DNA of 34,740 nt from Ruminococcus sp. Its GTDB lineage: Bacteria; Bacillota; Clostridia; Oscillospirales; Acutalibacteraceae. The DNA is taken from contig SFGA01000018.1 of the NCBI GenBank assembly GCA_004556705.1, positions 1 to 34,740 on the forward strand. The letters run 5' to 3'. The notes under the pieces were generated by a model. That model made no database searches, was not told where the DNA came from, and worked only from the letters and a program-made list of their open reading frames with translations. Positions within the stretch are counted from its first letter, which is position 1. Each line of letters starts with the position of its first letter. Made by a program: the position numbers and the translations under genes. Below, piece after piece: positions 23,366 through 31,113 of this stretch.

Positions 23366-23803
23366 GTGATTATTAAGCTTTATGAAGAGAAATACAGGGA
23401 TGACCTTATTTTTATGGTTCTACAGGCCAAAGATGCTCTCGGAAGAAAACCCACTATAAACAAAGATTTGCTGGATATACGCAAAAACTACTTTGACAGT
23501 GGAGATATGTTTTGGGTTGCAATCAATGAGGATGACAGAGTGATAGGTTGTATTGGATATTCCAAAACAGGAAATCCCTCGGAAGCCTTTCTTCACAGAC
23601 TTTATGTGAAAGCGTCTGAAAAGCATAAAGGAATAGGAACAAAACTCCTTCAAACGGCGGAAAATGAAATGCGAAGTCAAGGTATTACCGTTTCGCTTGT
23701 TCATCTTGGTTCTCCTAAGGAACAGTGGTTTGAGTCTTACTCATTTTATCCAAAGAACGGGTATCGGGAATATGCGTCAAGATACATGCGAAAAGACCTA
23801 TAA
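23366..23803 (+). CDS. GNAT acetyltransferase 1
   Basis: 145 residues from the GTG at 23366, preceded by GGAGAG. The same frame runs upstream into the tRNA fragment, which cannot be coding. The GNAT fold is shown by the strand WVAINEDDRVIGCIGY and the acetyl-CoA loop in RLYVKASEKHKGIGTKLL (R/Q-x-x-G-x-G/A form), followed by a helix and ENGY-like KNGYREY near the end. The enzyme moves an acetyl group from acetyl-CoA to an amine; the substrate is not predictable. A TATAAT-like -10 box lies at 23322-23328. It is the first gene beyond the island end, so it is probably host chromosome. Confidence 0.8.
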   Translation: MIIKLYEEKYRDDLIFMVLQAKDALGRKPTINKDLLDIRKNYFDSGDMFWVAINEDDRVIGCIGYSKTGNPSEAFLHRLYVKASEKHKGIGTKLLQTAENEMRSQGITVSLVHLGSPKEQWFESYSFYPKNGYREYASRYMRKDL

Positions 23804-23830
23804 ATTTTGATTTATCTAACCGATCAGCAT

Positions 23831-23892
23831 GGTTTCAATTCCACCGCTATGGTTTCATTTTTAAGTGAAACCAAATGAAACCATTTGAAACC
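23831..23892. repeat. Five phased GGTTTCA/TGAAACC heptamers
   Basis: GGTTTCA at 23831 and 23851 and TGAAACC at 23866, 23876 and 23886, with start spacings of 20, 15, 10 and 10 bases. They lie between the two convergent acetyltransferase genes. The near-helical spacing resembles a protein-binding iteron cluster; the two arms can also base-pair. Confidence 0.5.
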
Positions 23893-23921
23893 GTATCAAT
23901 ATTATCAGCTGTTTCCAAAAA

Positions 23922-23952
23922 ACCTCTCGTTTAATAACGGGAGGTCTTTTTT
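23922..23952. terminator. Bidirectional rho-independent terminator
   Basis: ACCTCTCGTT pairs with AACGGGAGGT around TAAT (10 bp, one G-T pair), with a T-run to the right (23947-23952) and an A-run to the left (23917-23922). It serves both convergent acetyltransferase genes. Confidence 0.85.
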
Positions 23953-23985
23953 GTATTCGTATTAAATTATATGTGAATGTTACAC

Positions 23986-24471
23986 CTAAAAAATTATCCT
24001 CATTTGATGCCAAACTGCGTTTCCGTGAGTTGATTTATCGGTCACGCCCTCGTCGACAAAGCCGAGCCTTGCATAAAACGGCAATAGCTTATCCTTGCAG
24101 GTCAAAACAACGCCCTTGCGACCTTGCTCCTTTGCCTCATCAACAGCACGGCGAAGCAGCTCGCTTGCATATCCGTTGTTTCGGTATTCGGGCAACGTGT
24201 TCACGCCGAAAATCATCTGCCACGCACCGTTTTCGTCGTGCATTGTGGCGTCTGCAAACATCTCGTCTGTCAAATCGCTTTCGTCAGTTACAAAGCCGTC
24301 AACAAAAGCAATCAATTTATCGTTTTCATACATTAACCAAAAATGATTTCCGTAATTTTCAATTCGTCCTGTAAAAGCCTTTTCGCTTGCCGCTTCCGAC
24401 GGCGGAAAACATTTAGCCTCGACCTCGGAAATAGCAGAAATATCGTGTTTTGTTGCGTGCCTAATTTCCAT
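23986..24471 (-). CDS. GNAT acetyltransferase 2
   Basis: 161 residues from the ATG at 24471, behind GGAGGGG. The N-terminus IRHATKHDISAISEVEAKCF is typical of RimI/YjcF-like GNATs. The acetyl-CoA loop is in NTLPEYRNNGYASELLRRAV, and LLPFYARLGFVDEG marks the C-terminal strand-helix. It is a soluble N-acetyltransferase with unknown acceptor (amine, polyamine or peptide). It has its own unit and converges on the terminator at 23922. The short extension up to 24486 is not needed. Confidence 0.82.
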   Translation of the reverse strand: MEIRHATKHDISAISEVEAKCFPPSEAASEKAFTGRIENYGNHFWLMYENDKLIAFVDGFVTDESDLTDEMFADATMHDENGAWQMIFGVNTLPEYRNNGYASELLRRAVDEAKEQGRKGVVLTCKDKLLPFYARLGFVDEGVTDKSTHGNAVWHQMRIIF

Positions 24472-24788
24472 TATACCCCTCCGCAAATTTTATGGACTAA
24501 TTATACCGCTAAGCATGAAAAAAATCTATATTTATAGATAAGAATAAAGACATTTTTGTTATTCAATAAAGATAATATCTATTTTTAACATTTGTTTTAG
24601 TTTGTTATATTTTGGGATTTATTAAGAAAGCCAGTTTACATTAAAACAATTTTTTTTTACATATTTTTACAAAGTGTATGCTATTAGGATATAGAAATTA
24701 ACAGATCTTTTTGATATGCTAACTATGTTATTGATTAAACATATATAGTTTTTAGGAACTCATTATTTGAGTGAGGAGAAGGGATTTT
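24472..24788. other. AT-rich intergenic region between divergent units
   Basis: About 300 bases of very AT-rich DNA with no gene. It must hold the promoters for the minus-strand acetyltransferase and for the plus-strand toxin-export cluster. A weak TTTACA...ATATAG pair near 24665-24693 is possible. I find no convincing consensus and no clear RNA structure. Confidence 0.4.
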
Positions 24789-25379
24789 TTGAGCGCAGAT
24801 GTATTGAATTTAAAGTGCCGCGGTTGCGGTGCGTCAATAACGATTAGCGATACGGTTTGTAAATATTGCGGTGGACCTGTTGCAATTTCAACCTTCACCA
24901 GCGTGAATAGCTTGCCATTGCCTTTGGTTAATAAATATGCAAATTCATACAGAAAAGATTTGCAAACTAATCCTAATGATGTTGGTGCTAATAAAGCGAC
25001 TGCATATTGCTATTTGAAATTAAAAATGTATGATAAAGCGTTGGAATGCTTCGAAAAAGCCGTTGAAGATAACTTTGACGATTCAGAAGTTTATTTTTAC
25101 GCTGCAATTTGTTGCCTAAAAGGACAAAAGGCGTTTTTGCTACAAAGACCTGAGATAAATAAGATAGAAGAATTTTTAAATGCTGCAACAATGATAGAAC
25201 CTAAAGGTATTTATTATTATTTTTGGGCTTATATAAAATATGATTATTTCAGGAGAAAGTTTCTTAACACAATTCCGAATTGTGAGGAAATGTTGAAAAT
25301 TGCGGAACAGCTTCAAGTATCTGATATAGATAAGATGAATTTGTTTCAAATTTTGAATGTTGAAAATCCCTTCAATTAA
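24789..25379 (+). CDS. Zinc-ribbon protein with TPR-like repeats
   Basis: 196 residues. A zinc ribbon lies at the N-terminus (CRGCG ... CKYCGG, two CxxC knuckles 12 residues apart). A helical part follows in which YRKDLQTNPNDVGANKATAY and MYDKALECFEKAVEDN fit tetratricopeptide repeats, which bind partner proteins. The best start is TTG at 24789 behind AGGAGAAGG; a GTG at 24771 lies upstream of that ribosome site. It is the first gene of the plus-strand cluster, 43 bases before the next gene. The zinc-ribbon/TPR pair suggests a soluble assembly factor. No exact family name. Confidence 0.65.
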   Translation: MSADVLNLKCRGCGASITISDTVCKYCGGPVAISTFTSVNSLPLPLVNKYANSYRKDLQTNPNDVGANKATAYCYLKLKMYDKALECFEKAVEDNFDDSEVYFYAAICCLKGQKAFLLQRPEINKIEEFLNAATMIEPKGIYYYFWAYIKYDYFRRKFLNTIPNCEEMLKIAEQLQVSDIDKMNLFQILNVENPFN

Positions 25380-25422
25380 GGGTGTGAATAATTTAAATAA
25401 ATGATTTTAGGAGGATTTGACA

Positions 25423-26130
25423 ATGAGCGTTATGTCACTTTTAGCGGGTGCAGCTATGGATGTTGCACAGATGAAGAAAGAACTTGCGGATGCTAAGAAA
25501 GGAAAGAGTAAAGAACAAAAGGATATTATAGACTTCTTTGCTTCTGATTTTGGTGGTTCCGGTTTCGGATGCCTTAGAAAAGGCTTCAGGTCGATGTCAT
25601 TAGACGAGTATCAAAAAAAGGTTGGAGAGCGTTGCAACTCTTTAAATCTTAAAAGTAAAGCTTTAGCTAAAATAGGATTGGATGAAAGTCAAATTTCAGA
25701 AATTTCACCTATCTGTTTGAGTTCATTCGTATTTGATGATGATGCATGGGTTAAGGTTGAAGGAAATGTTGCTGTTTCATCAAAATATTGTGTTACATGG
25801 ATTTTCTTCAGTGCAACACAGTTGTACGCATATTCGTTTATATTTGACATGACAGGTGATAATACTTGGGAAATTACTAAAGATTATTTCTATCAAGATA
25901 TTACCTGCTTTGAAACAGAAAGTAAATTGGTAGAAAGAATATTAACCGAAACCGGTAAGGGTTGTTTCGGAAAAGGTGAATCAACATATAAACAGAATTA
26001 TATTGTAGATACCTTGAGGATCACTGTTTCGGGTTCTTCGTTTAGCATTTCAATTCGTGATGCCGGTAACCAAGCTCAAAGCATTCAAGCGGCTAAAGCA
26101 ATGCTTAGAGAAAGAAAATTTGCTAAATAA
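25423..26130 (+). CDS. Conserved-looking 235-residue protein, unknown
   Basis: Starts at ATG 25423, nine bases after GGAGG. A hydrophobic-then-helical N-terminus (1-40, rich in Lys/Asp from 18) is followed by a Gly-rich stretch (DFGGSGFG). The middle and C-terminal half (about 100-212) is strand-rich, with alternating hydrophobic residues (YCVTWIFFSATQLYAYSFIF ... DTLRITVSGSSFSISIRDAG) and could be a PH-like beta barrel. The last 20 residues form a basic helix. No catalytic motif, signal peptide or transmembrane helix. It lies between a TPR protein and a YidD-like gene and is closed by a strong terminator, so it may accumulate to a higher level than its neighbours. Confidence 0.6.
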   Translation: MSVMSLLAGAAMDVAQMKKELADAKKGKSKEQKDIIDFFASDFGGSGFGCLRKGFRSMSLDEYQKKVGERCNSLNLKSKALAKIGLDESQISEISPICLSSFVFDDDAWVKVEGNVAVSSKYCVTWIFFSATQLYAYSFIFDMTGDNTWEITKDYFYQDITCFETESKLVERILTETGKGCFGKGESTYKQNYIVDTLRITVSGSSFSISIRDAGNQAQSIQAAKAMLRERKFAK

Positions 26131-26142
26131 CAACAGAGGTTA

Positions 26143-26170
26143 ACGGCAACGCAATTGCGTTGCCGTTTTT
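26143..26170 (+). terminator. Strong palindromic terminator within the cluster
   Basis: ACGGCAACGCAATTGCGTTGCCGT is a perfect 24-base palindrome followed by TTTTT. It sits 12 bases after the 235-residue gene, and the ribosome site of the next gene follows at once, so it may act as a partial terminator that lowers downstream expression. Confidence 0.8.
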
Positions 26171-26179
26171 GAGGTGAAT

Positions 26180-26650
26180 ATGGAAGATTTTGAGTTTGAC
26201 ATTGGTGGAGCTCCGGTGGTTTTTTCAAATAAAAAACCTATGCCGTATAACCCTCTTAACCGCCCGAAAATCAGTTATAAAAAAAGCCTATTGTGCACAG
26301 TGGGATTTTTATGCTTAATAGTTATATCGGTGGTTACATCAAAACTGATGTATAAGGCTTTCTTATATAATTATATCCCGTTAAGTGAAAAAACCTTTAT
26401 ACCTATCTTTACGTTTGTTATTTCTTTCATATATTTCGTAATATTTATAAAACGTGCGCTTATATGGCTTGTTCACGTGTATCAACATTATGCGCCTGAC
26501 CGTGTTAGATTGAAGTGCGTTTTTGAACCAAGTTGTTCGGAATATATGATTTTATCAATTGAAAAATATGGAGTAATAAAGGGCGTAGCGAAAGGCTGTT
26601 TAAGGTTATTGAGATGTCATCCTCCAAATGGCGGAAAAGATGAACCTTAA
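26180..26650 (+). CDS. YidD-domain protein with N-terminal membrane anchor
   Basis: 156 residues from the ATG at 26180 behind GAGGTG. Two hydrophobic segments (about 36-55 and 73-91) are followed by a complete YidD-like domain (92-154): VYQHYAP, then CVFEPSCSEYMILSIEKYG with both conserved cysteines (C113, C119), then CLRLLRCHPPNGGKD. YidD assists membrane-protein insertion by YidC; normal YidD is about 70-90 residues, lies beside rpmH/rnpA/yidC and lacks this double-membrane extension. A dedicated copy here suggests help in inserting or assembling the membrane proteins of this locus. The domain call is firm; the role is inference. Confidence 0.8.
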   Translation: MEDFEFDIGGAPVVFSNKKPMPYNPLNRPKISYKKSLLCTVGFLCLIVISVVTSKLMYKAFLYNYIPLSEKTFIPIFTFVISFIYFVIFIKRALIWLVHVYQHYAPDRVRLKCVFEPSCSEYMILSIEKYGVIKGVAKGCLRLLRCHPPNGGKDEP

Positions 26651-26655
26651 ATTTA

Positions 26656-26682
26656 AAGCACTTCAGCAAAGTGCTTGTTTTT
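26656..26682 (+). terminator. Terminator after the YidD-like gene
   Basis: AAGCACTT pairs with AAGTGCTT across CAGCA and is followed by GTTTTT. The 180 bases from here to the ATPase gene hold no gene; a TTGACA near 26790 lacks a good -10 at the right distance, so the promoter of the next unit is not identified. Confidence 0.8.
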
Positions 26683-26866
26683 ATTCGCTTGATATTTAAT
26701 TGCGACTTGAGGGAAGTAGCGATTATGATGTTTGGCAATTATTCATCCATCTTACTCTTTATGATTTTTTAATTTTTGCAAGCGGTTTGACATTACAAAT
26801 GTCATTCCTCCGTTTATCATTTTGTCGTACGTCTTTTTAATGAAAAAAACAACGTAGGTGAGTAAT

Positions 26867-29509
26867 ATGATTAAAACTTTATCGTTGCAAAATGGCGAAT
26901 ATGTGGGCATAGGTACGCTTGAAATTGCTTCAATACCACATATTTCTATTATCGAATCTGAATATAACAACAAGACAAAAGAAGCGATATTATACGAATA
27001 TAAGGCTGATATGCAAGCCTTAATTTCAGAACTTTATCAAAAATATAGATTGAATGTTAATGATATTTCGTATGAATTGGTGTGGATAACCTCACCCGTT
27101 GAAAGCCAAACGTTCAAATCTAAAATAAGATTATTTGTAAATGTAAGAGCTATTAACAAAGACAAAAAGTCTTTGAAAGTACATATTGAATCTGCTCTTC
27201 AATTGATTAAAAGTAGCTTAAAAAATAATAAGTATGATGTAAATGAAGTTGATAATGATGGAGCAGTTGATTTGATGAAGGAAAAAAAGCAAGTCTTTTC
27301 TCTTACAAAAGATGCAAGAATTATCAATTTGCAAAATCAAATGTTTCCGTATTGCTATACAGCGGATCATTTATCAGAAACGAACTTAAGCTTAGATAAA
27401 ATAGTTAACACGATTGTTGATTATCCTTTCAGCATAATTTCATTCCAAATAACACCAATCTTTCTTTCTAATGAAGAAAAATTAACAATTGAGAGAACAG
27501 GGCAGTTGCTTGCTTCACTTTCACAAGGTGTTATGGAAATGGGAAATATCAGCATTTCCGCAGCACAAAAGCCAGCTGAAAACTACAAGTATTATTCAGA
27601 GGCAAAAGATGGTCCGCTTTTTAGATACTCCATAAATGTTTTTTCGGATAATAACGGTGCGTCAAATATTTCATCAAAGATATTTGGTCAATTAGTCGGT
27701 GTTTCAGAAGACAAAAACTATTTGGTAACAAATAAAATCAATGATTTATCATTTGAAAGTGAGCAAAATTATTATTTACTTCCGTGGATAATAAATCAAA
27801 ACTTGGACAGAGCAAATGCTCAAAACTCAATTTGGTCAGTTAATGCTTTTTCGGGAATTAGAAGACTTCCTTTTATTGTTACAGAATCTGAAGCTTCGGA
27901 ATTTTTTAGATTGCCGATAGGTGATGAAAATGTTTCTGCCGGCCTTAATGTAAATGAATCCGCTAAAACCGCAAAAACTTATGCAGATAATATTATCAAT
28001 GGTAGCGATATAGAAGTCGGAAAGCTTCGCTCGTCATCAAAAGGCGATACAATCGGCTTCAATCTCAACGACCTTGCGAAGCACATGCTTGTCGTAGGTA
28101 CTCCCGGTTCAGGTAAAACCACTTTTTCCGTAGGTTTGTTGGACAGGCTTTGGAAAGAACATAATATACCGTTTTTAGTAATTGAGCCTGCTAAAAACGA
28201 ATATAGAGCTTTGGTTCAAAGTATTCCTGATTTACAGGTGTTTACACCGGGAAAGAATTTCATTTCCCCCTTTGTATATAACCCGTTTGTGCCACCGAAG
28301 AACGTTAAGCTTGAAACTTATAAATCAACATTGAAAACCGCCTTTGCAGCAGGGGTTTCAATGACTACTCCGCTTGACAAAATTTTTGAGGAAGCAATCA
28401 ATAATTGTTATTCGGATTTTAGATGGCTTGATACATACACCACTGATAACAAAGGTGAAATATTTAATATAACTGATTTTATTAAATGCTTTCAGCAAAC
28501 TTTCGATGAAATCGGATACACAGGAGATGCTAAAAACATAGGCAGAGCAGGTGTTGTTAGGCTTAACAGTCTTGTTAATTTGTTTGATAATTATTATTCA
28601 ATACCTGTTGAAGACTTATTGTCGAAGCCTACAATAATTGAATTGGCGGCAATAGAAAATGCTGAGCAAAAGGCGCTGATTATTTCATTACTTTTGCTAT
28701 CAATTTTGTCTTATGTTAACGCTAATTATGTCGGCGAAGGCGGATTGAAGAATGTAATTCTCCTTGAAGAAGCACATGTGCTTTTGGATTCCAACGCAAA
28801 TTCGGGTCAGGGTGAGGCTAATCCGAGTTCAATTGCACAGGGATTGATAAAGAGGATGCTTGCCGAGATACGTTCTTACGGAGTTGGACTGATTATAGCA
28901 GATCAATCACCAAGGAAAGTGGGAACAGATGTGGTTGCGTTAACCGATATGAAGGTTGTATTCAGACTTGTAGAAGCATTAGATAAACAGATTATAGCTG
29001 ACAGCTCTAATATGTCGGTTTCTATGACACAGAGAATGTCAAAACTGAAACCGGGTGAAGCGTTTTTATTCTTTAATAAGCTTGATGAACCCGAAGAGGT
29101 TATTACTCCTGATTATCGCTTGGAAAATAATATCAGCATTTCTCTTTCGGATGAAGGAATAAAAAGCCTTTCAACTTACTGGAAAAACAAGCCGGAAATG
29201 CTTAAGCCATACCCTGAATGCAATGAAATTCATTATTGTAAGCAAACTTGTGATTATTCACAAAGAATTCTTGCCAGAGAAATAGCAAGAAGAATATATG
29301 TAAAAAATTTCAAACCTGACTCAACAGATTTTGAATTGGTTAAAAAAGTATTCTCAAGAATAAGTTTGCTTATTAAAAATGAGCTTAACGACGAACCGTA
29401 TACACTGGAATTATTATCCTGTGTAAAGGTGCATTTGTGGAGAAGAATTAAGTATTCAACAAAAATTAAAATTAATGAAAAACTCATTGAAAATTCATTG
29501 AGAAAATAG
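26867..29509 (+). CDS. HerA/FtsK-superfamily ATPase (export or DNA pump)
   Basis: 880 residues from the ATG at 26867 behind AGGTG. Residues 1-380 are a non-catalytic N-terminal part. The motor has Walker A GTPGSGKTT (411-419), a conserved PAKNEYRAL stretch, Walker B VILLEEAH (630-637), a sensor-like IIADQSPRKVG and a Gln/Arg motif region (LTDMKVVFRLVEALDKQ). HerA/VirB4/TraC-type motors form hexamers that move DNA or proteins through membranes. No transmembrane helix is visible in the protein itself, so it would dock on the membrane proteins encoded downstream. The toxin gene starts 10 bases after its stop. A DNA-processing role (HerA-NurA-like) is the alternative, but no nuclease partner is adjacent. 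Confidence 0.8.
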   Translation: MIKTLSLQNGEYVGIGTLEIASIPHISIIESEYNNKTKEAILYEYKADMQALISELYQKYRLNVNDISYELVWITSPVESQTFKSKIRLFVNVRAINKDKKSLKVHIESALQLIKSSLKNNKYDVNEVDNDGAVDLMKEKKQVFSLTKDARIINLQNQMFPYCYTADHLSETNLSLDKIVNTIVDYPFSIISFQITPIFLSNEEKLTIERTGQLLASLSQGVMEMGNISISAAQKPAENYKYYSEAKDGPLFRYSINVFSDNNGASNISSKIFGQLVGVSEDKNYLVTNKINDLSFESEQNYYLLPWIINQNLDRANAQNSIWSVNAFSGIRRLPFIVTESEASEFFRLPIGDENVSAGLNVNESAKTAKTYADNIINGSDIEVGKLRSSSKGDTIGFNLNDLAKHMLVVGTPGSGKTTFSVGLLDRLWKEHNIPFLVIEPAKNEYRALVQSIPDLQVFTPGKNFISPFVYNPFVPPKNVKLETYKSTLKTAFAAGVSMTTPLDKIFEEAINNCYSDFRWLDTYTTDNKGEIFNITDFIKCFQQTFDEIGYTGDAKNIGRAGVVRLNSLVNLFDNYYSIPVEDLLSKPTIIELAAIENAEQKALIISLLLLSILSYVNANYVGEGGLKNVILLEEAHVLLDSNANSGQGEANPSSIAQGLIKRMLAEIRSYGVGLIIADQSPRKVGTDVVALTDMKVVFRLVEALDKQIIADSSNMSVSMTQRMSKLKPGEAFLFFNKLDEPEEVITPDYRLENNISISLSDEGIKSLSTYWKNKPEMLKPYPECNEIHYCKQTCDYSQRILAREIARRIYVKNFKPDSTDFELVKKVFSRISLLIKNELNDEPYTLELLSCVKVHLWRRIKYSTKIKINEKLIENSLRK

Positions 29510-29519
29510 AGGTGATCAT

Positions 29520-30860
29520 ATGTGCGATGACTTAGGAACGGAATTTTCTTCAGATATCGATACAAGTGATACCGGAGATTTTTCCGATGGCCTTGACACT
29601 GCCTCGGATGCTTCTTTTTCAGATGAAATAGAAGACATACCTGAAGATGACTTTTCAGACGATATGGTGGATGTGTCTGATGATCTCCCGGAAGATGATT
29701 TTGAGGACGATATGGTAGACGTGTCTGATGATCTCCCGGAAGATGATTTTGAGGATGATATGGAAGATGTATCGGATGATATTCCCGAGGATGAAATAGC
29801 TGACGATATACAAGATATATCAGACGATATTCCTGAAGAAGAATTCGTTGACGATATGGAAGACGTATCGGATGACATTCCCGAGGATGAAATAGCTGAC
29901 GATATACAAGATATATCAGACGATATTCCCGAGGATGAAGTTGCAAATGATATAGAAAACACATCAAATGATATTTCTAATGCGTTGTATGATGATTTTA
30001 ATGATTTTTCAACATCAAATAACGAAAATGATAATATTGAACAAAGTGAAATTAAATCATATGATAACTTGTCTGACTATATGAGTGATCATAATTATGG
30101 AATGGATGATTATGATACATATTCTCAAGATCCTGTATGGCGTGATTTGCATAGAAAAGAATTTCCGGATAGTGAACTTCCACCATTAACTCAAGAAAGT
30201 GCCAAAAGTCAGTTGTACGACTATATGACCGAACATAATTATGGTCAAGACGACTTTAATACATATTCACAAGATCCCAAGTGGCGTGATCTTCAAAGTG
30301 CAGCGTTTCCTGACTATGAATTGCCACCTTTAAATAATCTTGATAACATTGGCAATTGGAGCGACATACCTTCAGATTATTCATATCAAGACAATTTAGA
30401 TATGGCTAATCCGAATTATGAAAATGGAACAGAATGGCAAATTAACTGTCAGAGATGTGTTCCAACATATGAGATGCGCTCTAGGGGATACGATGTTACT
30501 GCATTACCATGTACAGATTATAATGATTACTTGTCATATCATCCATACGATGTTTGGGATAACCCTGCAATATTAAATGCAACAGGCAACGGTTTGGATG
30601 ATATTAGAACATCAATGGGTGATTGGGGAGATGGAGCAAGAGCTCAAGTTTGTTTACAATGGAACAACGAAATGGGTGGACATACATTTATGGCAGAACA
30701 ACGAAATGGAGAAACGTGTTTTGTTGATCCCCAAACTGGCGAAACTGATGTGGGGTGGTATTTTGATGAAGCGTGTCCGAATAGTGTTACATATTGTAGA
30801 ACAGATAAACTTATGCCTTCGTCTAAAATTTTGAATTGTTGTAAAGGAGTGAAAAAATGA
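29520..30860 (+). CDS. Acidic-repeat protein with C-terminal Tox-PL papain-like deamidase toxin
   Basis: 446 residues. Residues 38-150 are seven tandem 16-residue acidic units of the form PEDxxxDDMxDVSDDI. Two ~45-residue repeats follow (180-223 and 231-271; YMxxHNYGxDDxxTYSQDPxWRDL ... ELPPL). The C-terminal domain (about 295-435) matches the papain-fold toxin family Tox-PL: NCQRCVPTYEMRSRGYDV with C310/C313, GGHTFMAEQ with H388 and FVDPQTGETD with D403, a Cys-His-Asp triad as in glutamine deamidase toxins. No signal peptide is visible. The next gene overlaps by four bases (ATGA) and encodes a likely immunity protein. Modular repeats, C-terminal toxin and adjacent immunity gene fit a polymorphic toxin. 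Delivery is unknown; the neighbouring HerA ATPase is a candidate motor. Confidence 0.8.
   Translation: MCDDLGTEFSSDIDTSDTGDFSDGLDTASDASFSDEIEDIPEDDFSDDMVDVSDDLPEDDFEDDMVDVSDDLPEDDFEDDMEDVSDDIPEDEIADDIQDISDDIPEEEFVDDMEDVSDDIPEDEIADDIQDISDDIPEDEVANDIENTSNDISNALYDDFNDFSTSNNENDNIEQSEIKSYDNLSDYMSDHNYGMDDYDTYSQDPVWRDLHRKEFPDSELPPLTQESAKSQLYDYMTEHNYGQDDFNTYSQDPKWRDLQSAAFPDYELPPLNNLDNIGNWSDIPSDYSYQDNLDMANPNYENGTEWQINCQRCVPTYEMRSRGYDVTALPCTDYNDYLSYHPYDVWDNPAILNATGNGLDDIRTSMGDWGDGARAQVCLQWNNEMGGHTFMAEQRNGETCFVDPQTGETDVGWYFDEACPNSVTYCRTDKLMPSSKILNCCKGVKK
29640..29969 (+). repeat. 48-bp tandem repeats (acidic 16-residue units)
   Basis: Seven in-frame units with a 48-base period inside the toxin gene. 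Prolines fall at residues 41, 57, 73, 89, 105, 121 and 137. Several units are nearly identical in DNA, so copy number could change by slippage or recombination without breaking the frame. Confidence 0.85.
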
Positions 30861-31111
30861 TTGATTACAAATCTGCAATTGAAATTGCAAAAAATTATTA
30901 TCAACAATATGGAAATATGACTTTGACAAAAATATTCGATTCCAAAGATATGTGGATCATATATGCCAAACAATCAGAACAACCTATATTTAATAGTGTT
31001 GCTGTTTCAATTAGTAAAAGTAATGGTGAAGTAGGTAGCTTTGTTCTCCCGTCTCGTAAAAACTTTGAAATACTTAAATCGGCTAAAGAGATTGAATACA
31101 AGGAGGATTAA
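30857..31111 (+). CDS. Imm35/YrhB-like immunity protein
   Basis: 84 residues. The start MIDYKSAIEIAKNYYQQYG, a central MWIIYAK, and the end VSISKSNGEVGSFVLPSRKN followed by FEIL fit the YrhB/Imm35 fold, a family repeatedly found as immunity genes beside polymorphic toxins. It overlaps the toxin stop by four bases, giving coupled translation, and would bind and block the papain-like domain to protect the producer. The protein is small and soluble, with no membrane segment. The immunity role is well supported by position; the family assignment is by eye. Confidence 0.7.
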   Translation: MIDYKSAIEIAKNYYQQYGNMTLTKIFDSKDMWIIYAKQSEQPIFNSVAVSISKSNGEVGSFVLPSRKNFEILKSAKEIEYKED

Positions 31112-31113
31112 TC

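Noticed and set aside
29254..29967. Long minus-strand frames (237 and 148 codons) opposite the toxin gene
   Set aside because: They are low-complexity complements of the 48-base acidic repeats (Ser/Ile-rich or Arg/His/Leu-rich) without start signals.
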